A program made the position numbers and the translations under genes. A stretch of DNA of 64,000 nt from Zemynaea arenosa (GTDB taxonomy: Bacteria; Pseudomonadota; Gammaproteobacteria; Burkholderiales; Burkholderiaceae_D). Shown here one piece after another: positions 26,487 to 35,288 of the stretch (positions are counted from its first letter, which is position 1; each line of letters opens with the position of its first letter). The stretch covers positions 1 through 64,000 of the forward strand of contig NZ_SPVF01000128.1 of assembly GCF_004614185.1 (NCBI RefSeq), read 5' to 3'. Under the pieces are notes generated by a model that ran no database searches, was not told where the DNA came from, and saw nothing but the letters and a program-made list of their open reading frames with translations.

Positions 26487-27458
26487 TTACTTCGAAAAAT
26501 AATCCGGAACGTTGCGCGCGATCTGGGTGAACTCGCGCGGCGTCAGCGGCAGGGCCATGAAAGCGGCCCAGGACTCGCGCGGCCGCAGGTTGTCGCCCTG
26601 CGCGGAGTCGGTCCCATACAGCACGCGCTCCGTGCCCACCTGGCGAATCAGCTTGACCACCAGCTGCGCGGCGGGTTTGTCGATATCGCGGCTGACGATG
26701 CTGGCCACGTCGAACACCAGGTGACGCGTGCGCGGGTCGCGGCGCTCCACCGCATCGGCCAGCACGGCCATCGCCTCGCGCGCGGGCGGATCGTCGTAGC
26801 CAGGGCCGGTGCCGGCGAAGTGCGCCACCTGCACCGTCACATCCGGCGCCGCGGGCAGGATCTTCTCGAGGAAGGTGCGCGCCTGCGCGGCGCCGTAGGG
26901 CCGCTTCTGGCTCAGGCTCGCGCGCATGTGGATGACGATCGCCATGTGCTTCGCATTCGCTGCGGCGAACACCTGGTACAGGCGTGCCACGTGCACCGGA
27001 TTATCGAACTGCACATCCGAGTTCCCAACATGGAGCTTGATTCCGTACTTGAGGCCCGGATGGTTCGCGCAGCGGTTCAGCTCTTCGATCGCATAGTCCT
27101 TCAGCGGATTGAAGCTGCAGAAGGCGATCAGGCGGCCCGGGAACAGCGCGGCCTGTGCGGCCGTCCAGTCATTCTCGGCACGCACGCGGGCGTATTCATT
27201 GTCCACCTGGCGGGTCGGCTTGCCGTACATGTAGGCGGTGGACAGCAGCACCGCCTTGCGGATGCCTGCCGCATCGAGCAGCGGCACCAGGCCGCGCGCA
27301 TCGAGCGCGTGCAGGCCGGAGTCGGGGCCCAGCATCGCCAGCAGCGGCTCGCTGAACACGTGCTGATGATAGTCGCCGTCCGGCACCGTCTGGGCCGCGG
27401 CCGCAGCGGCCAGCACCAGGCCCGCCACCATGGCGGCGCAGCGCGCGATCACATGCAT
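26487..27458 (-). CDS. Exported amidohydrolase-family (TIM-barrel) protein
   Basis: A 323-residue precursor with a signal peptide (LVLAAAAAAQTV). The barrel has DYHQHVFSEPL at its first strand (H-x-H type metal ligands), an inner HVGNSD segment, VIHMRASL and later HLVFDVAS, consistent with the amidohydrolase_2 superfamily. The exact substrate is unknown. It is convergent with the YciI-like gene, 12 bases between stops. Confidence 0.75.
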   Translation of the reverse strand: MHVIARCAAMVAGLVLAAAAAAQTVPDGDYHQHVFSEPLLAMLGPDSGLHALDARGLVPLLDAAGIRKAVLLSTAYMYGKPTRQVDNEYARVRAENDWTAAQAALFPGRLIAFCSFNPLKDYAIEELNRCANHPGLKYGIKLHVGNSDVQFDNPVHVARLYQVFAAANAKHMAIVIHMRASLSQKRPYGAAQARTFLEKILPAAPDVTVQVAHFAGTGPGYDDPPAREAMAVLADAVERRDPRTRHLVFDVASIVSRDIDKPAAQLVVKLIRQVGTERVLYGTDSAQGDNLRPRESWAAFMALPLTPREFTQIARNVPDYFSK

Positions 27459-27521
27459 ATCTGTCTCCCTGTTTTATGGAAGTGCAGTGTACCGGGTTCG
27501 CCCCGCGCAAGTCGGCTTGAC

Positions 27522-27535
27522 TTGACCGGCGTCAA
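27522..27535 (+). promoter_or_regulatory. FNR/Anr-type binding site upstream of the eRF1-like gene
   Basis: TTGACCGGCGTCAA is a perfect TTGAC-N4-GTCAA dyad close to the FNR consensus TTGAT-N4-ATCAA. If it sits at -41.5 the start of transcription would be near 27570. TAGCCT at 27558-27563 is then in the -10 position, the layout of an FNR-activated class II promoter. Anaerobic control is an inference. Confidence 0.5.
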
Positions 27536-27595
27536 ATATTTTCCACACTCGACAGCGTAGCCTTTGCACATCGTCAACCCGCAAAGGATCAAATC

Positions 27596-27976
27596 ATGCA
27601 ATTCAACCATGTCGTCGTCTGGCTCGACCACCATGAGGCCCACCTGATCGGCTTCAACCGCGAGGCATCGGAAACCAGCGTCGTGAAGTCCGGGCTGGAC
27701 ACCCACAAGGTCCACACCAAGAAGAGCCGCAGCGACGGCGACACGGCCCACTATTTTGACGAAGTGGTGGGCGGCGTGAAGAACGCATTGTCGGTCCTGG
27801 TGGTCGGCCCCGGCCTGGAAAAACTGCGGCTGCTGAAGTATGTCCTCAAGCACCATCCGCAGCAGTCGGACAAGATCGTCGGCGTGGAAACCGTGGACCA
27901 TCCAAGCGATGCCCAGCTGCTCTCCTTCGCCCGCAAATACTTCAAGCGCGTGGACAATATGCAGGCTGAGTATTGA
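27596..27976 (+). CDS. eRF1-domain-3-like small protein (translational machinery type)
   Basis: A 126-residue cytoplasmic protein beginning MQFNHVVVWLDHHEAHLIGF, with a middle His/Lys-rich stretch and the closing YFDEVVGGVKNALSVLVVGPG and HHPQQSDKIVGVETVDHPSD. This order resembles the bacterial proteins related to domain 3 of eukaryotic release factor 1 and often labelled translational machinery protein. The upstream FNR-type site suggests microaerobic induction. AAAGGA precedes the ATG by eight bases. Confidence 0.72.
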   Translation: MQFNHVVVWLDHHEAHLIGFNREASETSVVKSGLDTHKVHTKKSRSDGDTAHYFDEVVGGVKNALSVLVVGPGLEKLRLLKYVLKHHPQQSDKIVGVETVDHPSDAQLLSFARKYFKRVDNMQAEY

Positions 27977-28034
27977 CTTTTCGATCAGCGTCCTTATCTT
28001 CAGTGGCAAATCGTCACCCCCATGAGGACGCATC

Positions 28035-28997
28035 ATGACAACACGAAAGATTCTGCAGGCCTGCATGCTGTCGGCGGCACTGGTTGCCAGTGCCTGCGTG
28101 TACGCGGCCTCCCCCACTGTCGACCAGGTCTACCAGGCCGCCAAGGCTGGCCGCTACACGGACGCGCAGACCATGATGGACCAGGTGCTCAAGGAGCACC
28201 CCAACAGCGGCCGTGCGCACTACGTGCAAGCGGAGCTGCTGGCCAAGCAGGGCCAGTACGACCGCGCGCGGGAAGAACTGGCCACCGCCGAACGCCTCGC
28301 TCCGGGCCTGCCCTTCGCCAAGGCCGCCTCGGTGCAGGGGCTGCGCACGCGCCTCAACGGCACCTCGACCGTGGAGTCGCCGGTGGCACCGGCCGGCACG
28401 CCGACCGTGCAATCGGGCCTGCCCGCCGCGCAGTACGGGCCGGACCAGTATTCGGCGCCCCGCGAGCAGCGCAGCAGCGGCGGAGGTGGTGGTGGTTTCG
28501 GCTTCATGCCCATCGTCTTCATCCTGGTGATCGCGGGTGTGGCCTTCTTCATGCTGCGCGGCCTGCGCCGCCGAAACAACCAGCAGCAGGCGGGCTACCC
28601 GGGCGGCTACGGCAACCAGGGGCTGAACGGCGGCTTCGGCAACAACGGCCAGAACTACCCGGGCAATCCAGGGAACTACGGCTACGGCCAGCAGCCGATG
28701 GCGCCGGGCTATCCGCCGCAAGGCTCGGGCCTCGGTTCACGCATCGCGGGCGGGCTCGCGACCGGCGCGGCACTGGGCGCGGGCATGGTGGCCGGGGAAG
28801 CGATCGCGCGCCAATTCTCGCATCGCGATGAAGGGGGTCACAATGCGGCCTCCAACGCCGGCAGCGATTCCATGGGCCTCACGCCCATCCAGCCGGACAA
28901 CTTCGACATGGGCGGCAACGACTTCGGCCTGAACGACAGCTCGTCGTGGGACGACAGCGGCGGCGGCGGGGGCGGCGGGGACGACGACTGGACCTGA
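28035..28997 (+). CDS. TPR-containing membrane protein with Gly/Asn-rich tail
   Basis: A 320-residue protein. An N-terminal signal (about residues 8-25) precedes a tetratricopeptide-like helical region (about 28-110, YQAAKAGRYTDAQTMMDQVLKEHPNSGRAHY), a Pro/Gln linker, one membrane helix (about 158-175), a long Gly/Asn/Gln-rich segment (about 185-235) and a final Ser/Asp/Gly tail ending GGDDDWT. Small TPR plus low-complexity membrane proteins of this layout are common in Burkholderiales and of unknown role. Confidence 0.75.
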   Translation: MTTRKILQACMLSAALVASACVYAASPTVDQVYQAAKAGRYTDAQTMMDQVLKEHPNSGRAHYVQAELLAKQGQYDRAREELATAERLAPGLPFAKAASVQGLRTRLNGTSTVESPVAPAGTPTVQSGLPAAQYGPDQYSAPREQRSSGGGGGGFGFMPIVFILVIAGVAFFMLRGLRRRNNQQQAGYPGGYGNQGLNGGFGNNGQNYPGNPGNYGYGQQPMAPGYPPQGSGLGSRIAGGLATGAALGAGMVAGEAIARQFSHRDEGGHNAASNAGSDSMGLTPIQPDNFDMGGNDFGLNDSSSWDDSGGGGGGGDDDWT

Positions 28998-29017
28998 GCC
29001 TTTCGAGCATCAATACT

Positions 29018-29040
29018 GGCCTCCCGCGCGGAGGCCTTTT
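29018..29040 (+). terminator. Intrinsic terminator after the TPR membrane protein gene
   Basis: GGCCTCC (29018-29024) and GGAGGCC (29030-29036) form a 7-bp stem with a five-base loop, followed by TTTT. It is 21 bases after the stop. Confidence 0.8.
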
Positions 29041-29109
29041 CGTTTCCGGCGTCCCTCTGCGAGGCGCGCCGAAATCGTGTAAGGTGCGGCTCCACCAGCA
29101 AGGAACCGC

Positions 29110-30486
29110 ATGTCTTCGTCCCATCCAGACGGACTTCCCACCCCGCGCCGCTACGTGGCCATGGCCGCGATCGTGGCCGGCATCGCGCTCGCGGTGCTGG
29201 ACGGGGCCATCGCCAACGTCGCCCTCCCCACCATTTCGCAAGCCCTCGGCGTGTCGCCCGCGCGCTCGGTGTGGGTCGTCACCAGCTACCAGATGGCGCT
29301 CGTGATGGCGCTGCTGCCTTGCGCCGCGATCGGCGAGAGCCTCGGCTTCCGCCGCGTCTTTATGGGCGGGGTGCTCGTGTTCACGCTGGCCTCCGCGGCG
29401 TGCGCGTTCGCGCCGACCCTCAATGTCCTGATCGTGGCGCGCTTCTTCCAGGGGCTCGGCGGGGCGGCCGTGATGGCGCCGATTGCGGGGCTGATCCGAC
29501 AGACGTATCCGATGCGCCAGCTCGGCACCGCCATCGGCTACAACGCGCTGACGGTGGCCTTGTCCGGCGCGGCCGGGCCCACGCTGGGAGCGGCCATCCT
29601 TTCAGTGGCCAGCTGGCCGTGGCTGTTCGTGGTCAACCTGCCAGTGGGCGCCTTGGTCCTGCTGGCGTCGCGCGCGCTGCCGCAGGCCCCCGTGTCGAAG
29701 CGCGAGATCGACGTGGTCAGCGTGGTTCTCAACTGCCTGCTGTTCGGGCCTCTCGTCATCGGCGTCGATTTGCTGATCTCAGATCCCCTTTTGGGTTGCG
29801 GGCTGCTGGCCGTCGCCGTGGCGAGCCTGGTGCTGCTGGTGAAGCGCGAACTGCCGCTGCCGGCGCCCCTGATTCCGCTGGACCTGCTGCGGCGCCCCGC
29901 GATCCGCGTGTCGGCGCTGGCATCGGTGAGCTGCTTTACGGGGCAGATGGCGAGCTATGTCGCCCTGCCCTTCTACCTCCAGCACGCGCTCGGGCTGTCG
30001 GCCTTCCAGACGGGCCTTTACATGACGGCGTGGCCGCTGACCGTGGCGCTGGCAGCGCCGTTCGCGGGGCGCCTGTCGGACCGCTTCTCGACGGCGTGGT
30101 TGTGCGCCTTCGGCGGCATCTGCCTGGGCGTGGGACTGGCGCTGCTGGCCGCGTGGCCTTTCGGGCACAACATGCTGCCCTTCGTGATCTTCGCGATGAT
30201 CTGCGGACTGGGCTTCGGCATGTTCCAGACGCCGAACAACCGCAACCTGCTGCTGTCCGCGCCGCGCGAGCGCAGTGGCGCAGCAGGTGGCCTGCAGAGC
30301 ACTGCGCGCCTGGTGGGGCAGACGGCGGGCGCGATCATCGTCGCGCTGCTGCTGACCGTCCTGCCGACCGATTCCGCGCCGCGGGTCAGCCTCGGCATCG
30401 CGTCCGTGCTGGCGATTGTCGCAGGCCTGATCAGCATGCGCCGCGCGGGCGCAGCTCAGGCGCCCGGGACGACGGCGGGGGCGTAG
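29110..30486 (+). CDS. Major facilitator superfamily transporter, DHA2-like
   Basis: A 458-residue protein with about 14 hydrophobic segments. Motifs include LDGAIANVALPTISQALG (motif D1 type), LVARFFQGLGGAAVMAPI and GPTLGAAILSVASWPWLFVVNLPVG (motif C plus the WRWIFLINVPIG-like stretch). These are features of 14-helix drug/proton antiporters. The substrate cannot be inferred, but efflux of a toxic compound is likely. It stands alone between two terminated units. Confidence 0.87.
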   Translation: MSSSHPDGLPTPRRYVAMAAIVAGIALAVLDGAIANVALPTISQALGVSPARSVWVVTSYQMALVMALLPCAAIGESLGFRRVFMGGVLVFTLASAACAFAPTLNVLIVARFFQGLGGAAVMAPIAGLIRQTYPMRQLGTAIGYNALTVALSGAAGPTLGAAILSVASWPWLFVVNLPVGALVLLASRALPQAPVSKREIDVVSVVLNCLLFGPLVIGVDLLISDPLLGCGLLAVAVASLVLLVKRELPLPAPLIPLDLLRRPAIRVSALASVSCFTGQMASYVALPFYLQHALGLSAFQTGLYMTAWPLTVALAAPFAGRLSDRFSTAWLCAFGGICLGVGLALLAAWPFGHNMLPFVIFAMICGLGFGMFQTPNNRNLLLSAPRERSGAAGGLQSTARLVGQTAGAIIVALLLTVLPTDSAPRVSLGIASVLAIVAGLISMRRAGAAQAPGTTAGA

Positions 30487-30624
30487 ACGCCGGTCCACTC
30501 CGGCGGCACGCGGCACTCTCGGTACGCGAGGTCCAGGCGGCGCGGCGCAGATCCCGGCAGCCCGCCGCAACGTCTCCGGTGCGGGGTATGCCAGAATGGT
30601 GGTTTCGACTCCGCGCCGCCCAAC

Positions 30625-31479
30625 ATGACCGCATCGACGCCTGCCCTGCCCGTGCTGAACTTGGCCACGCTGATTGCGGTGGCGTTCAAGAAGACCATGC
30701 CCGCGGCGGCGGATGGGGCGTCGTTCGAGAGCCGCTACGAGCTGGCGGCGGTGGATGCAACCAGCATCGACCGCTATGCCGAACATCTGGGCTTTATTCA
30801 CGGTGCGCTGCCGGTCACCTGGTACTACCTTCCCGTACAGCGCGCGCATTTGGCGACGCTGCTCGCGCAGCCGGTGTCGTTCCGGCTTGCGGGCATCATC
30901 CACACCGAAAACGAGATTGTCGAACATGCGCGACCGCAGCTCGGCAGGCCGCTGCTCCTGGCGACGCAAGTACGCGTGGAGCCACCCACCGCCAGCGGCG
31001 CCATCTACTGCACCCTGCGCACCGACGGCGAACAGGATGGCACGCCGGTCTTCACCTGCACCAGCCGCTACCTCGTCAAGCGCGGGCAGCGCAGCGGCGC
31101 GCATGCACCGCGCGAACCCATCGCGCTGGACGGACCGGAGCTGGCGAACTGGGAGCTCACGCCAGCAAGCGGCCGCCGGTACGCCGCCGTCTCCAGCGAC
31201 TGGAACCCCATCCACCTGAGCGGCTGGACGGCCCGCCTGATGGGCCTCCCCGCCCCGATCATTCACGGCATGCACTCAGTGGGCAAGGCGTGCGCGGAAC
31301 TGGAGCGCGCCAGCGGCCAGCGCGTGACCCGCATCGCAGCCCGCTTCCTCGCCCTGGTACCACTTGGCGTGCACGCCAGCCTGCACGCGGACCTGGACAG
31401 CGGCACCTGGACCATCGCGGCGAACGGCCGCTGCGCCGTCGCCGGCACATTCGGATCGCGCGTCGTCCCTGCGCACTGA
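30625..31479 (+). CDS. MaoC-like hot-dog fold protein (acyl dehydratase type)
   Basis: A 284-residue protein with a double hot-dog fold. The hydratase signature is in the C-terminal half: SSDWNPIHL and APIIHGMHSVGK, matching the MaoC D-x4-H pattern. The N-terminal half resembles the degenerate hot-dog repeat of MaoC_dehydrat_N proteins. It would hydrate enoyl thioesters or act in polyketide or lipid metabolism. No adjacent beta-oxidation gene supports a precise role. It ends 10 bases before the beta-lactamase start. Confidence 0.82.
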   Translation: MTASTPALPVLNLATLIAVAFKKTMPAAADGASFESRYELAAVDATSIDRYAEHLGFIHGALPVTWYYLPVQRAHLATLLAQPVSFRLAGIIHTENEIVEHARPQLGRPLLLATQVRVEPPTASGAIYCTLRTDGEQDGTPVFTCTSRYLVKRGQRSGAHAPREPIALDGPELANWELTPASGRRYAAVSSDWNPIHLSGWTARLMGLPAPIIHGMHSVGKACAELERASGQRVTRIAARFLALVPLGVHASLHADLDSGTWTIAANGRCAVAGTFGSRVVPAH

Positions 31480-31489
31480 CAAGGACCCT

Positions 31490-32266
31490 ATGAAACGCCT
31501 GCTGCTCCCCACCCTGCTCGCACTCGCAACCGCCCTCGCCCGCCCCGCATCGGCCGGCGAAATCTGCCTGGCCGTCGCGGACGTTCGCACCGGCCAGGTC
31601 CTCCTGCAGCGCGGCGACTGCAGTACGCGTATCACTCCGGCCTCCACCTTCAAGATCGCCATCAGCTTGATGGGCTACGACTCCGGATTCCTCAAGGACG
31701 AACACACACCGCGCCTGCCTTGGCGCGCGGGCTATGTCGACTGGAAGCCTTCCTGGCGCGAGCCGACCGACCCGGCCCGCTGGATCAGGGAATCGGTGGT
31801 CTGGTATTCGCAGGAGGTTACCCGGGCGCTCGGGCCGGACCGCCTGGCGGCCTACACCCGCCAGTTCGGCTACGGGAACGCCGACGTCTCCGGCGACGCG
31901 CAGCACGATGGGCTGACCCTGTCCTGGATCGGCTCCTCGCTCAAGATATCGCCGCTGGAGCAGCTGGCCTTCCTCGGTAAACTGGTCAACCGCCAGTTGG
32001 GCGTGAGCGAGCGCGCCTACGGGATGACGGCCGCACTGACCCGCATCGGCAACGCACCGGCCGGGTGAGACATGCACGCCAAGACCGGCGCTTCATCCGG
32101 CTACGGCTGGTTCGTGGGCTGGGCCACGCAGTCCGGTCGCACGGTGGCTTTCGCGCGTCTGGTGCGCAACGACGCCTCAAAGCTGGAAGGCATGTCCGAT
32201 GGCGAGTGGTCCCGCGAGGGCCTGCTGCGCGAATTTCCCACCTTGATTCCACCGTTGCTGAAATAA
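31490..32266 (+). pseudogene. Class D beta-lactamase interrupted by one in-frame TGA
   Basis: Reading 31490-32266 gives 259 codons in one frame with a single internal TGA at codon 193 (32066-32068). Class D landmarks are all present: the catalytic STFK (Ser52-Lys55), SVV (102-104), YGN (128-130) and KTG (198-200), followed by GYGWFVGW. The order AG-stop-DMHAKTG matches AGWDxHGKTG in related enzymes, so TGA most likely replaces TGG (Trp). The truncated product lacks the KTG strand and should be inactive. A sequencing error cannot be excluded. It has a signal peptide. Confidence 0.85.
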
Positions 32267-32338
32267 TCGCGCCCAGTTGTCGATTCCTGGATAGCCCGTT
32301 CGTCGTAGCCTGACAAACCCACCAAAAAGGAGAACACC

Positions 32339-32743
32339 ATGAACAAGCAGATCTTCGTCAACCTCCCCGTCCGCGACCTGGACAAGTCGAAGGCCTTTTT
32401 CACCGCGCTGGGCTACACCTTCAACCCGCAATTCACCAATGAACACGGGGCGGCGATGGTGATCAACGACGGCAGCATCTACGCCATGCTGTTGACCGAA
32501 GACTTCTTCCGCACCTTTACCAGCAAGCCGCTGGTGCGGGCGCAGGAGGCTACCGAAGTGCTGGTCTGCCTCTCGTGCGACAGCCGCGAGGAAGTCGACA
32601 GCCTGGTCGCCAAGGCCGTGGCAGCGGGCGGCACCACCCCGCGCGCTCCGCAGGACCACGGCTTCATGTACGGCCATGGCTTCGAAGACCTGGATGGACA
32701 TATCTGGGAACTGGTCTACATGTCCGGCATGCCGCCGCAGTAA
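32339..32743 (+). CDS. VOC-family (glyoxalase/bleomycin-resistance fold) protein
   Basis: A 134-residue protein beginning MNKQIFVNLPVRDLDKSKAFF, with FTALGYTFNPQF and the closing DLDGHIWELVYMSG, the usual pattern of the beta-alpha-beta-beta-beta fold. It carries an H at the first metal position type (HGAAMV). AAAAGGAG precedes the ATG. The substrate is unknown; the group includes lyases, isomerases and antibiotic-binding proteins. Confidence 0.85.
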   Translation: MNKQIFVNLPVRDLDKSKAFFTALGYTFNPQFTNEHGAAMVINDGSIYAMLLTEDFFRTFTSKPLVRAQEATEVLVCLSCDSREEVDSLVAKAVAAGGTTPRAPQDHGFMYGHGFEDLDGHIWELVYMSGMPPQ

Positions 32744-32805
32744 TCCGGACTGCGGCCGTCGGCAAGCAGACGCCATCGGACCACCTTTGTGGTTACGATG
32801 GCCGC

Positions 32806-33114
32806 ATGACCGACGACAAAGACAAGATCGACCACGCCATGAAAGAGGTGGAGCGCGAGGTGCCCGGCAAGGCCAAGCGCTTCATCGCGTGGGCCCGCTC
32901 GGACCGCGCGCGCAAGGTGCGCGTGCCACTCGCCATGTCGCTGATCGGCGTGGGTATCTTCTTTCCGTATATGCCCGTCGTGGGCATCGAGGATGTGCCG
33001 ATCGGCCTCCTGCTGCTGTCCTACGACCTGCCCTTCCTGCGCGCGCCGATGGCGGCGCTGGTGCTCAAGCTGGTCAAGTTCTGGCGCCGCTTGAAGGTGT
33101 GGTGGAAGACATAG
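32806..33114 (+). CDS. Small membrane protein, function unknown
   Basis: A 102-residue protein with a charged N-terminal part and two hydrophobic stretches (VPLAMSLIGVGIFFPYMPVV and VPIGLLLLSYDLPFLRAPMA). The C-terminus is rich in Lys, Trp and Arg. It overlaps the GMC oxidoreductase gene tail-to-tail by 41 bases on opposite strands. I recognise no family. Confidence 0.6.
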   Translation: MTDDKDKIDHAMKEVEREVPGKAKRFIAWARSDRARKVRVPLAMSLIGVGIFFPYMPVVGIEDVPIGLLLLSYDLPFLRAPMAALVLKLVKFWRRLKVWWKT

Positions 33115-34414
33115 CTTCGCGCACTCCATAAGCGGCCATGGCCTGGCCCAGCCGCGTGCCGAGGCACAGCAGCGTGAGCGTCGGCGGCAGGCCCCAGGGC
33201 GCGGGCAGCACTGAGGCATCGCACACATACAGGCCACGCGTCGGCGTCTGCAAGTCCGCATCCACCGCCTGCCCGATCTGCAGCCCTCCGCCGGGGTGCG
33301 CCGCGAAGTGCCAGCTCTTGAAGATGTGGCGCGCGCCCGCGTGGCGCAGGATCTCGCGCGCGGTGCGGATGCCGTCCGCGAATCTGGCGCGGTCGGCGGC
33401 GGTGAGCGTCTTGTCCGCCCAGCGCGGGCCGATGCCGCCGCCCGCGTCGTCGCGGATCTTGACCATCACGCTCAGGGTGCGCGCGTGTGCGAACAGGCGG
33501 TCCACGCGGCCCACCTGTGCGGCGAAGGCTTGGTACATGGGCTTGGGCAGCGTCAGATCGGAGAACGTCAGGCCGCGCTCCGGCATGCTCATGCCGAACG
33601 CCATCGGGACTTCGGCGCCGCCGTCGATGTCGTCGACCGTGCCCATGACCGCGACCACCGGGTCGCTGAAAAATGGCACGCTGCGCGGCGCGAGGCCTGA
33701 TGCGTGCAGGATGCGCGGGCTGCCGATGCCGCCGGCGGCCAGCACCACCTGCGCGGCCTTGAGCTCCACGCGCTTGCCATCAAGGATGGCTTCGACGCCG
33801 GTGGCGCGGCCGCCCTCCGCCAGCACGCGGGTCACGCGCGCATGGTCGGCCAGGTGCGCGCCGTGGCGCTGGGCCTCTTCCACCCAGTCGCGCGCCGTCC
33901 ACTTGGCGCCGTAAGGACAGCCGTAGACGCAGCGCCAGCAACCGGTGCGGCAGCTTTGCGGGCGGATCATCTTGTCCAGCTTTGCCCATGGCAGGCCGCT
34001 GGCGCGGGCGCCTTCCGCGATGCGCTGGGCCATGGGGCCGATGAGTTCATCCGGCAGCGGGCTGACGGGCAGGTTCGCGCGCACGCCGGCCAGCGTGCTT
34101 TCGAGGTCGACGCCAAGGGCCGCGAAGCGGGTGAGCGGGGGCGCGGCGGCGGTGGCAAAGTTCAGGGTCGAGCTGCCGCCGACCGTCATGCCACGCACCA
34201 GCAGCGACGCGTCGCGGTGGAAGAAAGCGCCCTTGCCCGGCACCGCCGCCATGGCCGCCATTTGCGTGAGCGTGCCGGTGACCGGTGCCGCGCTGCCCTC
34301 CTCCAGCATCAGCACCGCCGCCCCGGCACGGGCCAGCGCACGCGCAGCGCTGGCCCCACCGGGGCCGGTGCCGACGACGATCGCGTCGTAACGAGAACGG
34401 AAGGAGGAAGTCAT
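33074..34414 (-). CDS. GMC-family FAD-dependent oxidoreductase
   Basis: A 446-residue protein with the Rossmann nucleotide-binding motif YDAIVVGTGPGGASAARALARAG, an internal GGSSTLNFA of the GMC type, QVVLAAGGIGSPRILHASGL and a C-terminal FAD/substrate part with HFAAHPGGGLQIGQAVD and GLYVCDASVLP. Four Cys in CRTGCWRCVYGCPYG suggest an iron-sulphur or structural cluster site. The likely substrate is an alcohol or long-chain alcohol. The ATG at 34414 was chosen because AGGAGGAAG precedes it. Confidence 0.87.
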   Translation of the reverse strand: MTSSFRSRYDAIVVGTGPGGASAARALARAGAAVLMLEEGSAAPVTGTLTQMAAMAAVPGKGAFFHRDASLLVRGMTVGGSSTLNFATAAAPPLTRFAALGVDLESTLAGVRANLPVSPLPDELIGPMAQRIAEGARASGLPWAKLDKMIRPQSCRTGCWRCVYGCPYGAKWTARDWVEEAQRHGAHLADHARVTRVLAEGGRATGVEAILDGKRVELKAAQVVLAAGGIGSPRILHASGLAPRSVPFFSDPVVAVMGTVDDIDGGAEVPMAFGMSMPERGLTFSDLTLPKPMYQAFAAQVGRVDRLFAHARTLSVMVKIRDDAGGGIGPRWADKTLTAADRARFADGIRTAREILRHAGARHIFKSWHFAAHPGGGLQIGQAVDADLQTPTRGLYVCDASVLPAPWGLPPTLTLLCLGTRLGQAMAAYGVREAMSSTTPSSGART

Positions 34415-34540
34415 GGCGTGGACTGCACATTCAAAGCGGGCCATGCTACCACGCCGCCTCCGGCCGCTGGAATGGGCACAGCACGGCGCACCTGAGCCAC
34501 CAGCGCCGCATCAGCAGCATCCCACTGCCGCTCGGAAGAC

Positions 34541-34575
34541 ATTTCAAACCGGGGACGTACCCCGACCGGTTTGGA
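34541..34575. repeat. Palindromic repeat, copy 5
   Basis: AAACC-GGGGACGTACCCC-GACCGGTTT at 34547-34573 contains the 13-mer (34551-34563) inside a longer dyad with AAACCGG/CCGGTTT arms. Its flank (CGCTCGGAAGACATTTC) is similar to that of copy 6 about 110 bases on, so the whole unit is a tandem repeat of roughly 50 bases. Confidence 0.75.
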
Positions 34576-34644
34576 CGCCTGCCCGAGCCGTGGCGCTGGC
34601 GCGCTCCAGGGCGGGCCGCATAGGCAGCGCCCGACCGTCGCTCG

Positions 34645-34686
34645 GATAAGATTTCAAACGGGGGACGTACCCCGACCGGTTTGGGC
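34645..34686. repeat. Palindromic repeat, copy 6
   Basis: The 13-mer at 34661-34673 lies in a dyad (AAACG ... CCGGTTT) with the same flanks as copy 5 (CGCTCGGATAAGATTTC). Copies 5 and 6 are single units in direct orientation, whereas the four copies near 22 kb are inverted pairs. Confidence 0.75.
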
Positions 34687-34805
34687 AGCTGACTGAACCG
34701 TAGGGCGGGTGGCTCGGCCGTCTGGTCGAACGCCGGGCGCCGGGGTCCGCGCGGCTGGCTGTACAATGGGCGTTCCAACTGTTTGTGCATGAAAATAGGT
34801 CCCTC

Positions 34806-35270
34806 ATGATCAGCTCCCGTCTTTCCCGCGTTCTCGGCCCCGGCCTGCTGGCCGCCGCGTGCGCGCTCCCGGCCCATGCGGACAGCGTGGCCTCGTCGGC
34901 TTCCAGCGCCGGTTCGGCGTCGTCGGCCAGCGTGTCTGACTCGATCGGCGGCTCCAGCAACAGCTCCAGCGGCGACCGCCGCGTGGCCGGTGGCCAGTAC
35001 CGCGTGATCGACATCGCGCAGGCGCCCGGCAAGGCCGGCAAGACGCGCCTGACCCTGCGCGCAGTGGCCGAAGGCCCGGTGCGCGAGTTCTTCCTGGACC
35101 TGCCCGAGCGGGCGCTGACCGAACGCGCGGTGGCCAAGGGCGCCGTGGTGCAGGTGAACGAACGCGCCTACGGCTACGAGTTCGCGCATGCGGACACCCA
35201 GCGCCCGTTCTTCCTCGCGCTGCACGACGACTGGTACCGCGAACTGGCGTCGCGCCCCGTCACCATCTGA
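34806..35270 (+). CDS. Exported protein with Ser/Ala-rich linker, function unknown
   Basis: A 154-residue precursor with a signal peptide (AAACALPAHAD), a Ser/Ala/Gly-rich linker (residues about 27-58) and a folded C-terminal part with LTLRAVAEGPVREFFLDLPERAL and YGYEFAHADTQRPFFLALHDDWYRELA. Genes of this layout often sit next to DUF2145 genes. It lies 18 bases before the DUF2145 gene, so the two are probably cotranscribed. Confidence 0.72.
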   Translation: MISSRLSRVLGPGLLAAACALPAHADSVASSASSAGSASSASVSDSIGGSSNSSSGDRRVAGGQYRVIDIAQAPGKAGKTRLTLRAVAEGPVREFFLDLPERALTERAVAKGAVVQVNERAYGYEFAHADTQRPFFLALHDDWYRELASRPVTI

Positions 35271-35288
35271 CGTCCTGACGTTCTTCTG

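Noticed and set aside
32066-32068. TGA read as selenocysteine in the beta-lactamase
   Set aside because: The position is Trp in relatives and nothing suggests a selenocysteine insertion element; a TGG-to-TGA change is simpler.
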